NCBI GenBank assembly: GCA_900550935.1
Contig: URUD01000073.1
Span: 1 to 8,263 of the forward strand
Source of the DNA: an uncultured Roseburia sp.
GTDB taxonomy: Bacteria > Bacillota > Clostridia > Lachnospirales > Lachnospiraceae
Length of the DNA stretch: 8,263 bases
Direction: 5' to 3'
Shown here: piece after piece, positions 1 to 7,044 of the stretch
Layout: every line of letters begins with the position of its first letter
How positions within the stretch are numbered: position 1 is the stretch's first letter
Notes under the pieces: model-generated
Told to the model about the DNA's origin: nothing
The model's database searches: none
Seen by the model: the letters and a program-made list of their open reading frames with translations, nothing else
Made by a program: the position numbers and the translations under genes

Positions 1-16
1 ATAATGAATAATAAAT

Positions 17-45
17 TTGCAATTTATTAATTGTTAAGGTATAAT
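17..45 (+). promoter_or_regulatory. sigma-A-type promoter of pnp
   Basis: TTGCAA (17-22) and a perfect TATAAT (40-45) are separated by 17 bases, the ideal spacing for a housekeeping sigma factor. The -35 differs from TTGACA at two positions. Transcription would begin near position 52, giving a leader of about 130 bases that contains the hairpin at 66-140. This means pnp can be transcribed independently of whatever lies upstream. In many bacteria that is rpsO, which cannot be seen here. Confidence 0.8.
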
Positions 46-65
46 AAAATAGTTATGTAATACAT

Positions 66-153
66 GGAGATTTAACCGAGACTTCTGAAAAGGATACTGG
101 TTCCTATACAAGTACCTTTTTCAGATGTTTCGGAATCTCCCAAAAGTTTTTTT
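66..153 (+). promoter_or_regulatory. long hairpin in the pnp 5' leader, possible autoregulatory or processing site
   Basis: An extended imperfect stem can be traced by eye. GGAGATT (66-72) pairs with AATCTCC (134-140). CCGAGAC (76-82) pairs with GTTTCGG (127-133) with one G-U pair. TCTGAAAAGG (84-93) pairs with CCTTTTTCAGA (115-125) with one bulged base. TACT (95-98) pairs with AGTA (111-114), leaving a loop of about 12 bases. Total paired length is about 28 bp, with a 3-base bulge at 73-75. A T7 run (147-153) follows after a 6-base gap, so it is a poor intrinsic terminator but might attenuate weakly. Enterobacterial pnp mRNA carries a comparable leader stem that is cut by RNase III and then used by PNPase for autoregulation. 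A similar role here is inference. Confidence 0.7.
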
Positions 154-170
154 ACATAAAAATCAATCAT

Positions 171-178
171 AAGGAGAG
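171..178 (+). promoter_or_regulatory. pnp ribosome binding site
   Basis: AAGGAGAG is a strong Shine-Dalgarno with GGAG 7 bases before the ATG at 184, and it fixes that start. Its GGAGA (173-177) is also complementary to TCTCC (136-140) in the 3' arm of the leader hairpin, so the two pairings are mutually exclusive. Confidence 0.9.
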
Positions 179-183
179 TAACT

Positions 184-2277
184 ATGTATAAAACATTTAG
201 TATGGAGCTTGCCGGCAGAACTTTATCGGTAGATATCGGCCGTGTGGCAGCTCAGGCAAATGGCGCTGCCTTTATGCGCTATGGTAACACTGTTGTACTT
301 TCAACTGCAACCGCTTCCGAGAAGCCGAGAGAGGGCATTGACTTTTTCCCTTTAAGCGTTGAATATCACGAAAAAATGTACTCTGTAGGCCGTATTCCGG
401 GAGGATTTACAAGACGTGAAGGGAAACCAAGCGATAACTCAATTTTGACTTGTCGTGTAATTGACCGCCCGATGCGTCCATTGTTCCCAAAAGATTACCG
501 CAATGATGTTACCATCAACAACATGGTCATGTCCGTTGATCCAGAGTGCCGTCCAGAGGTTGTAGGAATGATCGGTTCCGCACTGGTAACCACAATTTCT
601 GATATCCCATTTGCAGGTCCGTGTGCAACAACCCAGATGGGAATGGTAAACGGAGAGTTTATCGTAAATCCATCCCAGAAAGACTGGGACAACGGAGATT
701 TACAGCTGACCGTTGCTTCTACTTCTGAGAAAGTGATCATGATCGAAGCCGGTGCAAATGAGATCCCGGAAGATAAGATGATCGAGGCAATTTATAAATG
801 CCATGATATCAACCAGACCATCATCGCATTCATCAACCAGATCGTAGCAGAAGTTGGAAAACCAAAACATGAGTATACAAGCTGTGCAATTCCGGATGAG
901 ATGTTTGCAGCGATCAAAGAGATCGTTCCACCAGAGCAGATGGAAGAGGCAGTATTTACAGACGAGAAACAGAAGAGAGAAGAGAACATCCGTCAGATCA
1001 CTGAGAAGTTAGAAGAAGCATTCGCAGACAACGAAGAGTGGTTAGCAGTACTTGGTGAGGCAGTTTACCAGTACCAGAAGAAGACCGTCCGTAAGATGAT
1101 CTTAAAAGACCACAAACGTCCGGATGGCCGTGCAATCAACCAGATCCGTCCACTGGCAGCAGAGGTTGATCTGATCCCTAGAGTACATGGTTCCGCAATG
1201 TTTACCCGTGGACAGACACAGATTTGTGACGTGGTAACCTTAGCACCATTATCCGAAGTACAGAAGATCGATGGACTGGATGAAAATATCACAACCAAGA
1301 GATACATCCACCAGTACAACTTTCCTGCATATTCGGTAGGAGAGACCAAGGTTTCCAGAGGACCGGGACGTCGTGAGATCGGTCATGGAGCTTTAGCAGA
1401 GAAAGCATTGATGGCAGTTCTTCCATCCGAAGAGGAATTCCCATATGCGATCCGTGCCGTATCCGAGACCTTTGAGTCAAACGGATCTACTTCCATGGCA
1501 TCTACCTGTGCATCCTGTATGTCATTAATGGCAGCCGGTGTACCGTTAAAAGCAATGGTAGCAGGTATTTCCTGTGGTCTGGTAACTGGCGATACCGATG
1601 ATGATTACATCGTACTTACTGATATTCAGGGACTCGAAGATTTCTTCGGCGATATGGACTTTAAGGTAACCGGTACCCACAAAGGTATCACAGCGATCCA
1701 GATGGATATCAAGATCCATGGACTGACCAGACCAATCGTAGAAGAGGCAATCGCAAGAACAAGAGAAGCACGTATCTACATCATGGATGAGGTTATGTCA
1801 AAAGCGATCGCAGAGCCGAGAAAAGAAGTCAGCCAGTACGCACCAAAGATCGTACAGATCCAGATCAATCCGGACAAGATTGGTGATGTGGTTGGTCAGA
1901 GAGGTAAGACCATCAACGAGATCATCGAGCGTACCGGAGTCAAGATCGATATCACAGATGACGGTTCCGTTTCTGTATGTGGTACGGATACAGAGAAGAT
2001 GGACAAGGCAATCGAGATGATCAAGATCATCACTACTGATTTTGAAGAGGGACAGGTCTTAACAGGAACAGTGGTAAGCATCAAAGAGTTTGGCGCATTC
2101 TTAGAGTTTGCACCGGGCAAAGAGGGAATGGTTCACATTTCAAAAATTGCAAAGGAGCGCATCAATCATGTAGAAGATGTGCTGACCTTAGGAGATAAAG
2201 TAAAAGTTGTATGTCTTGGAAAAGATAAAATGGGAAGAATTAGCTTTTCGATCAAAGACGTTCCAACAGAAGGTTAA
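184..2277 (+). CDS. pnp: polyribonucleotide nucleotidyltransferase (PNPase)
   Basis: This cytoplasmic phosphorolytic 3'-to-5' exoribonuclease degrades RNA to nucleoside diphosphates and can run in reverse to add tails. It usually acts as a trimer, often with RNase E/Y-type decay complexes. At 697 residues it is full length for the family (about 700-710). Domain order is RNase PH-like 1 (about 1-145), helical linker (about 150-310), RNase PH-like 2 (about 315-550), KH (about 555-615, GxxG loop GQRG at 571-574) and S1 RNA-binding (about 623-692). The active-site motif GDMDFK is intact, with D486, D492 and K494 at the same positions as the catalytic and metal residues of the E. coli enzyme. The RNA-channel FFRR loop reads FTRR (75-78), a variant that should still bind RNA. 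It has its own promoter, leader hairpin and terminator, so it appears monocistronic here. Identification is essentially certain. Confidence 0.98.
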   Translation: MYKTFSMELAGRTLSVDIGRVAAQANGAAFMRYGNTVVLSTATASEKPREGIDFFPLSVEYHEKMYSVGRIPGGFTRREGKPSDNSILTCRVIDRPMRPLFPKDYRNDVTINNMVMSVDPECRPEVVGMIGSALVTTISDIPFAGPCATTQMGMVNGEFIVNPSQKDWDNGDLQLTVASTSEKVIMIEAGANEIPEDKMIEAIYKCHDINQTIIAFINQIVAEVGKPKHEYTSCAIPDEMFAAIKEIVPPEQMEEAVFTDEKQKREENIRQITEKLEEAFADNEEWLAVLGEAVYQYQKKTVRKMILKDHKRPDGRAINQIRPLAAEVDLIPRVHGSAMFTRGQTQICDVVTLAPLSEVQKIDGLDENITTKRYIHQYNFPAYSVGETKVSRGPGRREIGHGALAEKALMAVLPSEEEFPYAIRAVSETFESNGSTSMASTCASCMSLMAAGVPLKAMVAGISCGLVTGDTDDDYIVLTDIQGLEDFFGDMDFKVTGTHKGITAIQMDIKIHGLTRPIVEEAIARTREARIYIMDEVMSKAIAEPRKEVSQYAPKIVQIQINPDKIGDVVGQRGKTINEIIERTGVKIDITDDGSVSVCGTDTEKMDKAIEMIKIITTDFEEGQVLTGTVVSIKEFGAFLEFAPGKEGMVHISKIAKERINHVEDVLTLGDKVKVVCLGKDKMGRISFSIKDVPTEG

Positions 2278-2280
2278 GAA

Positions 2281-2315
2281 AAAAAGCTGTTCTCTCATGC
2301 AGAGGACAGCTTTTT
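2281..2315 (+). terminator. intrinsic terminator of pnp
   Basis: A continuous 15-bp stem, 2281-2295 with 2301-2315 (one G-U pair), closes a 5-base loop CATGC. It starts four bases after the pnp TAA. The outer five pairs are A-T, so the 3' arm itself supplies the T5 tract. The A-rich left arm could let it act in both directions, but no convergent gene exists. Confidence 0.9.
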
Positions 2316-2316
2316 C

Positions 2317-2325
2317 TGCTATAAT
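2317..2325 (+). promoter_or_regulatory. extended -10 promoter of the signalling operon
   Basis: TGCTATAAT carries the TGn extension and a perfect TATAAT (2320-2325). No good -35 is present at 16-18 bases upstream, where the sequence is the pnp terminator loop and right arm; extended -10 promoters tolerate this. Transcription would start near 2332, about 22 bases before the ATG. Placement directly behind the pnp terminator suggests independent control of the downstream pair. Confidence 0.65.
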
Positions 2326-2353
2326 GAACGTATAGGGAGAAGGGGGCGTTTTT

Positions 2354-3910
2354 ATGTTGGGGACCTTACAGATCGAAACAAGTAAAGATGCAATGGCAGC
2401 TTATGCGTACATACTTCCAGAGGGAGATACTGAGATTACCATAGGACTGCTCAGAGAGGAATTACAAAAAAAAGGGATCAGGACCGGAATACAGGAAGAG
2501 ACATTGAAGCGTCTTGTGGAAGAAGCTTCCTGTGAGACGAAGTATCTGGTGGCACAGGGGATGGCGCCGGTACGTGGAACGGATGGATATTATGAATATT
2601 TCTTTCCATTGGAGGAAAAGGAGTGTGTTCCAACTATTCGTAAAGATGGTTCCGTTGATTATTCTCCAGTCATTAAAATGGTAAAACAAGGCGACAAACT
2701 GGCAGAATATCATCCGGCAAGACAGGGCAGGGCAGGATATACGATCTTTGAAGCTTCCGTGGCACCATTTCCTGCAAAAGAAGGAGAGCATTTAAAATGT
2801 ATCAATGTTGAGCAGCGCGGGACGGAATATTATGCCATGCTGGACGGCAGAGTTTCTTTAAAAGACAGAAAGTTAGAAGTCAAAGACTGTCTGCTGATTG
2901 ACGGAGATGCCGGATATTCACTTGGCGATATCCACTTTAACGGAGATGTGCATGTTCTTGGGGATGTACTCACGGATGTAACGATCACAGCAGGAGGCAG
3001 CATCGAAGTCGATGGTGTGGTCGAGGGTGCAAAGCTGATCGCAGCAAAAAATATTCTGGTGAGACGTGGCGTGCATGGAAAAGACAAGGCAGTCTTAGAA
3101 GCCGGAAAGAGTCTGACCGCCAATTTTGTGGAAGGTGCAAAGTCAGTCAAAGCCGGAAGAGACCTTCTGGTGGATTATATTATCAATACGGAAGCAATCG
3201 CAGGCAAAAAAATCTGTGCAACCGGGAAAAAGGGAATGCTCTTAGGTGGCAGGATCATCGCGGGCGAATGTATCGAGGCCATGCAGATCGGCAATGAAGC
3301 CGGTATCAAGACACAACTGATCTTAAAATCGGATGAGGCAGCAACCAGACAGAAAGGACGTATTATCGTACATTTTAAGGCGTATGAGGGAACATCTGCC
3401 AATTTATATGGATGTCGGATGGACGAGCTTGCAATGACGGCAGGAGAGGTACACTTTACCGAATTTGGTATTGAACGTTGTGCAATTGGTACTTTCCGCA
3501 GAAAACAGCAGACAGAAGAGAAACAGGAGAACAGAAAACTGATCCTCTTAGTGGATGATGATCCGGTAATCTTAAAGACGGAATATGCGTATTTAAGCAG
3601 GGATTATCAGGTGGTTGCTGTAAGTTCGGCAAGGGATGCACTTTTGTTTTTAAATAAGAAACTGCCGGATCTGATCCTGCTGGATTACCTGATGCCAAAG
3701 ATGAATGGGGGAGAGCTCTTAGAGCGGATCCGTTCATCAGAAAATTATAAATGTGCTGCGATACCGGTATTTTTTGTGACTTCTGTGACGGACAAAGAGA
3801 CGATGAAACGATGTCTGAAACTGTATCCGCAGGGATATCTGATGAAACCGGTAGGAAAAGAAGAACTGCTTAAGATCATAGCAGACTTTTTCCAGAAAAA
3901 TAGAGTCTGA
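2354..3910 (+). CDS. FapA/DUF342-type beta-helix protein with C-terminal receiver domain
   Basis: This 518-residue cytoplasmic protein has no signal peptide or membrane segment. Residues 1 to about 185 resemble the N-terminal FapA (DUF342) region, including a Gly-rich stretch near 119-132. Residues about 190-325 are hydrophobic/Gly repeats typical of the FapA right-handed beta-helix. FapA proteins usually then carry a long coiled coil; here only a short segment (about 325-335) precedes the next strand. Residues 395-517 form a complete REC domain with acidic pocket D401-D403, phosphoacceptor D444, switch T476 and K498 before Pro. No DNA-binding or enzymatic output follows. FapA proteins are linked to flagellar assembly or envelope function in other bacteria, but the role here is unknown. 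The start is supported by the G-rich ribosome site AGGGAGAAGGGGG (2334-2346). It lies 16 bases before the hybrid kinase gene, making it the likely phosphorelay target (inference). Confidence 0.85.
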   Translation: MLGTLQIETSKDAMAAYAYILPEGDTEITIGLLREELQKKGIRTGIQEETLKRLVEEASCETKYLVAQGMAPVRGTDGYYEYFFPLEEKECVPTIRKDGSVDYSPVIKMVKQGDKLAEYHPARQGRAGYTIFEASVAPFPAKEGEHLKCINVEQRGTEYYAMLDGRVSLKDRKLEVKDCLLIDGDAGYSLGDIHFNGDVHVLGDVLTDVTITAGGSIEVDGVVEGAKLIAAKNILVRRGVHGKDKAVLEAGKSLTANFVEGAKSVKAGRDLLVDYIINTEAIAGKKICATGKKGMLLGGRIIAGECIEAMQIGNEAGIKTQLILKSDEAATRQKGRIIVHFKAYEGTSANLYGCRMDELAMTAGEVHFTEFGIERCAIGTFRRKQQTEEKQENRKLILLVDDDPVILKTEYAYLSRDYQVVAVSSARDALLFLNKKLPDLILLDYLMPKMNGGELLERIRSSENYKCAAIPVFFVTSVTDKETMKRCLKLYPQGYLMKPVGKEELLKIIADFFQKNRV

Positions 3911-3912
3911 TA

Positions 3913-3920
3913 GGCGGGGA
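3913..3920 (+). promoter_or_regulatory. ribosome binding site of the hybrid kinase
   Basis: GGCGGGGA sits in the 16-base gap after the upstream TGA, with its GGGG 7 bases before the ATG at 3927. It favours that start over the in-frame ATG at 3939. No promoter or terminator fits in the gap, which supports co-transcription. Confidence 0.7.
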
Positions 3921-3926
3921 TAAAAG

Positions 3927-6900
3927 ATGAAAACATGGATGAAGGAAAAGTGGTATATTATGGTGTATTTCCTCTTTTTGGGGATTACCATATGTTTTCT
4001 GATACATTCCGGAAGAAGTGGTGAAGATTATCTGTTCACGCGTTATGACGGACTGACCTTTGCCAAGCCATGGACCTATCTGTTTTCGGATGGGACGAAA
4101 GGGAAAACCGAGCTGCCGGCACAGCTTACAGCAGGCAGTGTGGATGAACTGACCTTACAAAATACGCTGCCCGAACTGCCGGAGGGAGTCGAATTTGTTT
4201 ACCGTTCCAGACATACGAGTGTCAAGATCTATGTAGGAGGGGAACTGCGTTATGATTCTGCAGCACAGATTTCTGCAGCACAGGGATCTGTGCTACAGGG
4301 CGACAGTAAGGAACAGGTAAAAGACACCTGGTTTCCGCTTCCGGGAAATATCTGGAACGAGGTGCCGTTAACGACAGCTGATTCCGGAAAAGAGATTAAA
4401 ATCGTAAGCACAGGGATTACAGAGCGGTATCTGAAAGGACCGGGAAACGTCTATCTGGGAGATCGCGGAACCTTTTTCATACAGCTGATGAAAGAACGTC
4501 AGGGAACCCTGGTGGGTGCGATCTTACTGCTTTTGCTTGCCGTTGTGTTGTTTTCACTATGGATCGTTTTGATGTTTACGACAAAACGGACTTACAGGGA
4601 GTGTCTCTGCCTAGCACTTTTTACGGCATCTGTGGCATTCTGGGAATTGACTGAAACGAGGTGTCTGCAGTTTTTCTTTCAGAATATGAAACTGTGGGGG
4701 GTACTTGCTTATGAGATCCTTGCGCTGACACCAGTTCCAATCGCACTTTATTACAGTTACAACAGGAGAGCGCGCACGGTGCGCCTGTCAAGGATTGCAG
4801 CAATTGTACCTCTGGTAGTGTGGGTATTTAACAATGCACTGCATTTTCTTGATGTGGTGGATATATCACAGACACTTTTAGTTACACAGCTGCTCAATAT
4901 TTTTGAAATCCTTTTTGTCGGCTATATCCAGATCAGTGACATTATCAGTGATGCAAGCGAGACAAAACAGGGACACGAGGTAAAGTTCTGGTGGGTTCCT
5001 TTAGTCGGACTCGGTATCTTTATTCCACTGACTCTGATTGAAATAATGAAATATGTATTGAATATCGGGACATTCCATGATGATGCCATCCTTACCAACC
5101 TTGGAATGATTGCCTACATCATGTCACTGGCATTTACTTCCGTATTAAGACTGGCATCCGAGAATATCCGGGTAAAAGAGGCGAGCGAAGCAAAAACACA
5201 GTTTCTTGCAAATATGAGTCATGAGATCCGGACACCACTTAATGCGGTGCTTGGATTTGATGAACTGATCTTAAGGGATGCCGGAGAGCCACAGATCTTA
5301 GAGTATGCAGCAGGGATCAAAAGTGCGGGAACCTCTCTGCGTGATACAATCAATTCCATACTGGATCTGACCAAGATTGAGTCTGGACGAATGGATGTCC
5401 GCATGGAAGAGTACAGTACGATCCAGATGTTAGACCAGACCAGTAGCATGATACATGCACTGGCAGAAGAAAATGGGCTGTATTTTAAGACAAAAATTGA
5501 TGAAAATATCCCGGAGACCCTGCTTGGGGATGAGATACACATCAGACAGGTACTTACAAATCTGCTCACAAATGCAGTAAAATATACCAGAACAGGTGGT
5601 GTGACATTCTCTGTTACGTTAAAACAGAGAGCGGATGAAAATGGTGAGTGTGTTCTTTTGTTTTCTGTGAAAGATACCGGAATTGGCATCAAAGAAGAAG
5701 ACAGGGAACGTTTATTTGAAAAATTTGAACGCCTTGATGAAGAGAAGAACAGGGATGTCGAGGGAACCGGGCTTGGAATGAGCATCGTGGTAAAACTGCT
5801 GGAACTGATGGACAGCCAGATTGAACTAAAAAGTACCTATGGAGAGGGGTCCGAATTTTACTTTGATTTAAAACAGAAAGTGATCAATGCGCAGAAGATA
5901 GGAAGCTTCGAAACGGCGAGCAGGAAAAGAGCGGATGCCGAGCGGGAGATGGAATGTTATATTGCACCATCTGCACGGATTTTGATCGTGGATGATGTGG
6001 AATTAAATCTTCAGGTGGCATGTGGTTTGTTAGATGGATTAGAGATGCAGATTGACACAGCAGAGAGCGGTGCACAGGCGATTGAACTGGTAAAGCAGAA
6101 CCACTATGATGTGATATTTATGGATCACATGATGCCAGGGATGGATGGCATCGAGGCAACGCAGAAGATCAGAAAACTGACCGAGAATACAAAAGATCCT
6201 TATTATGCAAGGGTACCTGTGATCGCACTTACCGCAAATGCGCTTTCCGGTATGAAAGAAAAGTTTTTAGCAGCAGGAATGCAGGATTTTGTAGCGAAAC
6301 CGGTTGAAGGAAAAGAACTGCGCCGAGTATTAAGGGAATGGCTGCCCATAGAGAAAAAACTGCAAAAAGAAGCGGGGAAAGAAACAGAGAAGGAAACACC
6401 GGACGAATGGATTGTTTCGATACCTGGGATCAGTTCGGAGGATGCGAAAAGATACACGCCGGATCGGGAGACTTACTGCGGTATGCTAAAGACGTATGTG
6501 TCAAGTGCACCGGGAATCCGGGAGCGGTTAAAGAACTATCTGGAGCAGCAGGATCGTGAAAATTATACGGTCACGGTACATGGTCTGAAAAGCGCGGCAA
6601 AGGTGATTGGTGCAAACGAAGTATCCGCACTTGCTGCAAAACTGGAAGCCGCATCCAAAACGGAACCGCTTGAGACGTTATCAGACCGGACGGAAGAACT
6701 CCTCACACTCTGTGAATCTGGTGAAGTGGCGATCCGGACGTTTTTGGGAGAAACAGAGACGTCAGAAGAGCAAAAGCAGCTTTCTCCAGAAGAACGGAAA
6801 CAGTTTTTGAAACAGCTGAAGGCGGCAGCAGAAGATTTTGATATGGATGCTTTTATGCAGATGGGCGAACAGATGAAAAACATGCAGGTAGGCGAAGCGT

Positions 6901-6992
6901 ACCTGAAAGACTGGCGGGAACTTACCGCATGTGTAGAAAACCTGTCCTTTTCCGAAACCATAGAAAAAATAGAACATATGGATAGAACCTAG
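3927..6992 (+). CDS. membrane hybrid sensor histidine kinase with REC and HPt domains
   Basis: This 1021-residue sensor should run a His-Asp-His phosphorelay at the cytoplasmic membrane. A first membrane segment (about 10-28) is followed by an extracytoplasmic, probably beta-sandwich domain (about 30-190). Seven more hydrophobic segments follow (about 194-217, 224-242, 255-277, 288-307, 314-335, 354-375, 387-408), a layout like 7TMR-DISM sensors. HisKA has phospho-acceptor H432 in SHEIRTPLN. The ATPase domain has N-box N545/N549, G1 box DTGIG (583-587) and G2 box GTGLG (613-617). The REC domain has D689-D690, phosphoacceptor D733, T769 and K791. The HPt domain (about 848-930) has H885 in VHGLKSAAK. 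A helical tail (about 935-1021) has no named function. All catalytic residues needed for kinase and relay activity are present. The ligand cannot be told from the sequence. It is co-transcribed with the FapA-REC gene, its likely partner. Confidence 0.95.
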   Translation: MKTWMKEKWYIMVYFLFLGITICFLIHSGRSGEDYLFTRYDGLTFAKPWTYLFSDGTKGKTELPAQLTAGSVDELTLQNTLPELPEGVEFVYRSRHTSVKIYVGGELRYDSAAQISAAQGSVLQGDSKEQVKDTWFPLPGNIWNEVPLTTADSGKEIKIVSTGITERYLKGPGNVYLGDRGTFFIQLMKERQGTLVGAILLLLLAVVLFSLWIVLMFTTKRTYRECLCLALFTASVAFWELTETRCLQFFFQNMKLWGVLAYEILALTPVPIALYYSYNRRARTVRLSRIAAIVPLVVWVFNNALHFLDVVDISQTLLVTQLLNIFEILFVGYIQISDIISDASETKQGHEVKFWWVPLVGLGIFIPLTLIEIMKYVLNIGTFHDDAILTNLGMIAYIMSLAFTSVLRLASENIRVKEASEAKTQFLANMSHEIRTPLNAVLGFDELILRDAGEPQILEYAAGIKSAGTSLRDTINSILDLTKIESGRMDVRMEEYSTIQMLDQTSSMIHALAEENGLYFKTKIDENIPETLLGDEIHIRQVLTNLLTNAVKYTRTGGVTFSVTLKQRADENGECVLLFSVKDTGIGIKEEDRERLFEKFERLDEEKNRDVEGTGLGMSIVVKLLELMDSQIELKSTYGEGSEFYFDLKQKVINAQKIGSFETASRKRADAEREMECYIAPSARILIVDDVELNLQVACGLLDGLEMQIDTAESGAQAIELVKQNHYDVIFMDHMMPGMDGIEATQKIRKLTENTKDPYYARVPVIALTANALSGMKEKFLAAGMQDFVAKPVEGKELRRVLREWLPIEKKLQKEAGKETEKETPDEWIVSIPGISSEDAKRYTPDRETYCGMLKTYVSSAPGIRERLKNYLEQQDRENYTVTVHGLKSAAKVIGANEVSALAAKLEAASKTEPLETLSDRTEELLTLCESGEVAIRTFLGETETSEEQKQLSPEERKQFLKQLKAAAEDFDMDAFMQMGEQMKNMQVGEAYLKDWRELTACVENLSFSETIEKIEHMDRT

Positions 6993-6996
6993 GCAG

Positions 6997-7044
6997 ATGC
7001 CTTTTCTTTTGCTGTTGCATACACTGAAAGAAAAGGCGTTTTTT
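6997..7044 (+). terminator. intrinsic terminator of the signalling operon, overlapping the protease start region
   Basis: The stem pairs 6997-7011 with 7025-7039. Its core is GCCTTTTCTTT (6999-7009) against AAAGAAAAGGC (7027-7037), fully complementary, with weaker pairs at both ends and a 13-base loop. A T6 tract (7039-7044) follows. It begins four bases after the kinase TAG. The 3' arm contains the Shine-Dalgarno of the next gene and the T-tract abuts that gene's ATG at 7045. Confidence 0.85.
7031..7036 (+). promoter_or_regulatory. protease ribosome binding site buried in a terminator stem
   Basis: AAAAGG lies 8 bases before the ATG at 7045 and is the only plausible Shine-Dalgarno for this gene. 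It is fully paired when the terminator hairpin 6997-7039 forms, so translation from a long readthrough mRNA could be limited by the hairpin. This site decides the start in favour of 7045. Confidence 0.6.

Noticed and set aside
66..153. Leader hairpin plus T7 run as a classical pnp attenuator
   Set aside because: The T-run is separated from the stem base by six bases (CAAAAG), unlike an efficient intrinsic terminator. No alternative antiterminator stem was evident, so a processing or autoregulatory role is preferred.
1787..2020. 77-codon + strand frame inside pnp
   Set aside because: It overlaps the conserved PH2/KH coding region in another frame and gives an Arg/Ser-rich product with no recognisable features.
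2354..3910. The REC protein as a DNA-binding response regulator
   Set aside because: The REC domain ends at the C-terminus and the N-terminal part is a beta-helix-type FapA region. No helix-turn-helix or other DNA-binding motif is visible.
5219..5785. 188-codon open frame on the - strand inside the hybrid kinase
   Set aside because: It lies wholly antisense to the HisKA and ATPase region, whose motifs are all intact. The translation is Ser/Arg-rich with no recognisable domain, typical of a shadow frame.
6563..6961. 132-codon open frame on the - strand over the HPt and tail
   Set aside because: It is antisense to conserved HPt coding sequence and its product is a low-complexity Ser/Cys/Phe-rich chain, so it is a shadow of the + strand gene.
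6997..7044. Earlier in-frame ATG at 6997 as the protease start
   Set aside because: There is no ribosome binding site before it, and the 16 extra codons are exactly the terminator stem, loop and T-tract. The Leu-rich run they encode is too short for a signal peptide.
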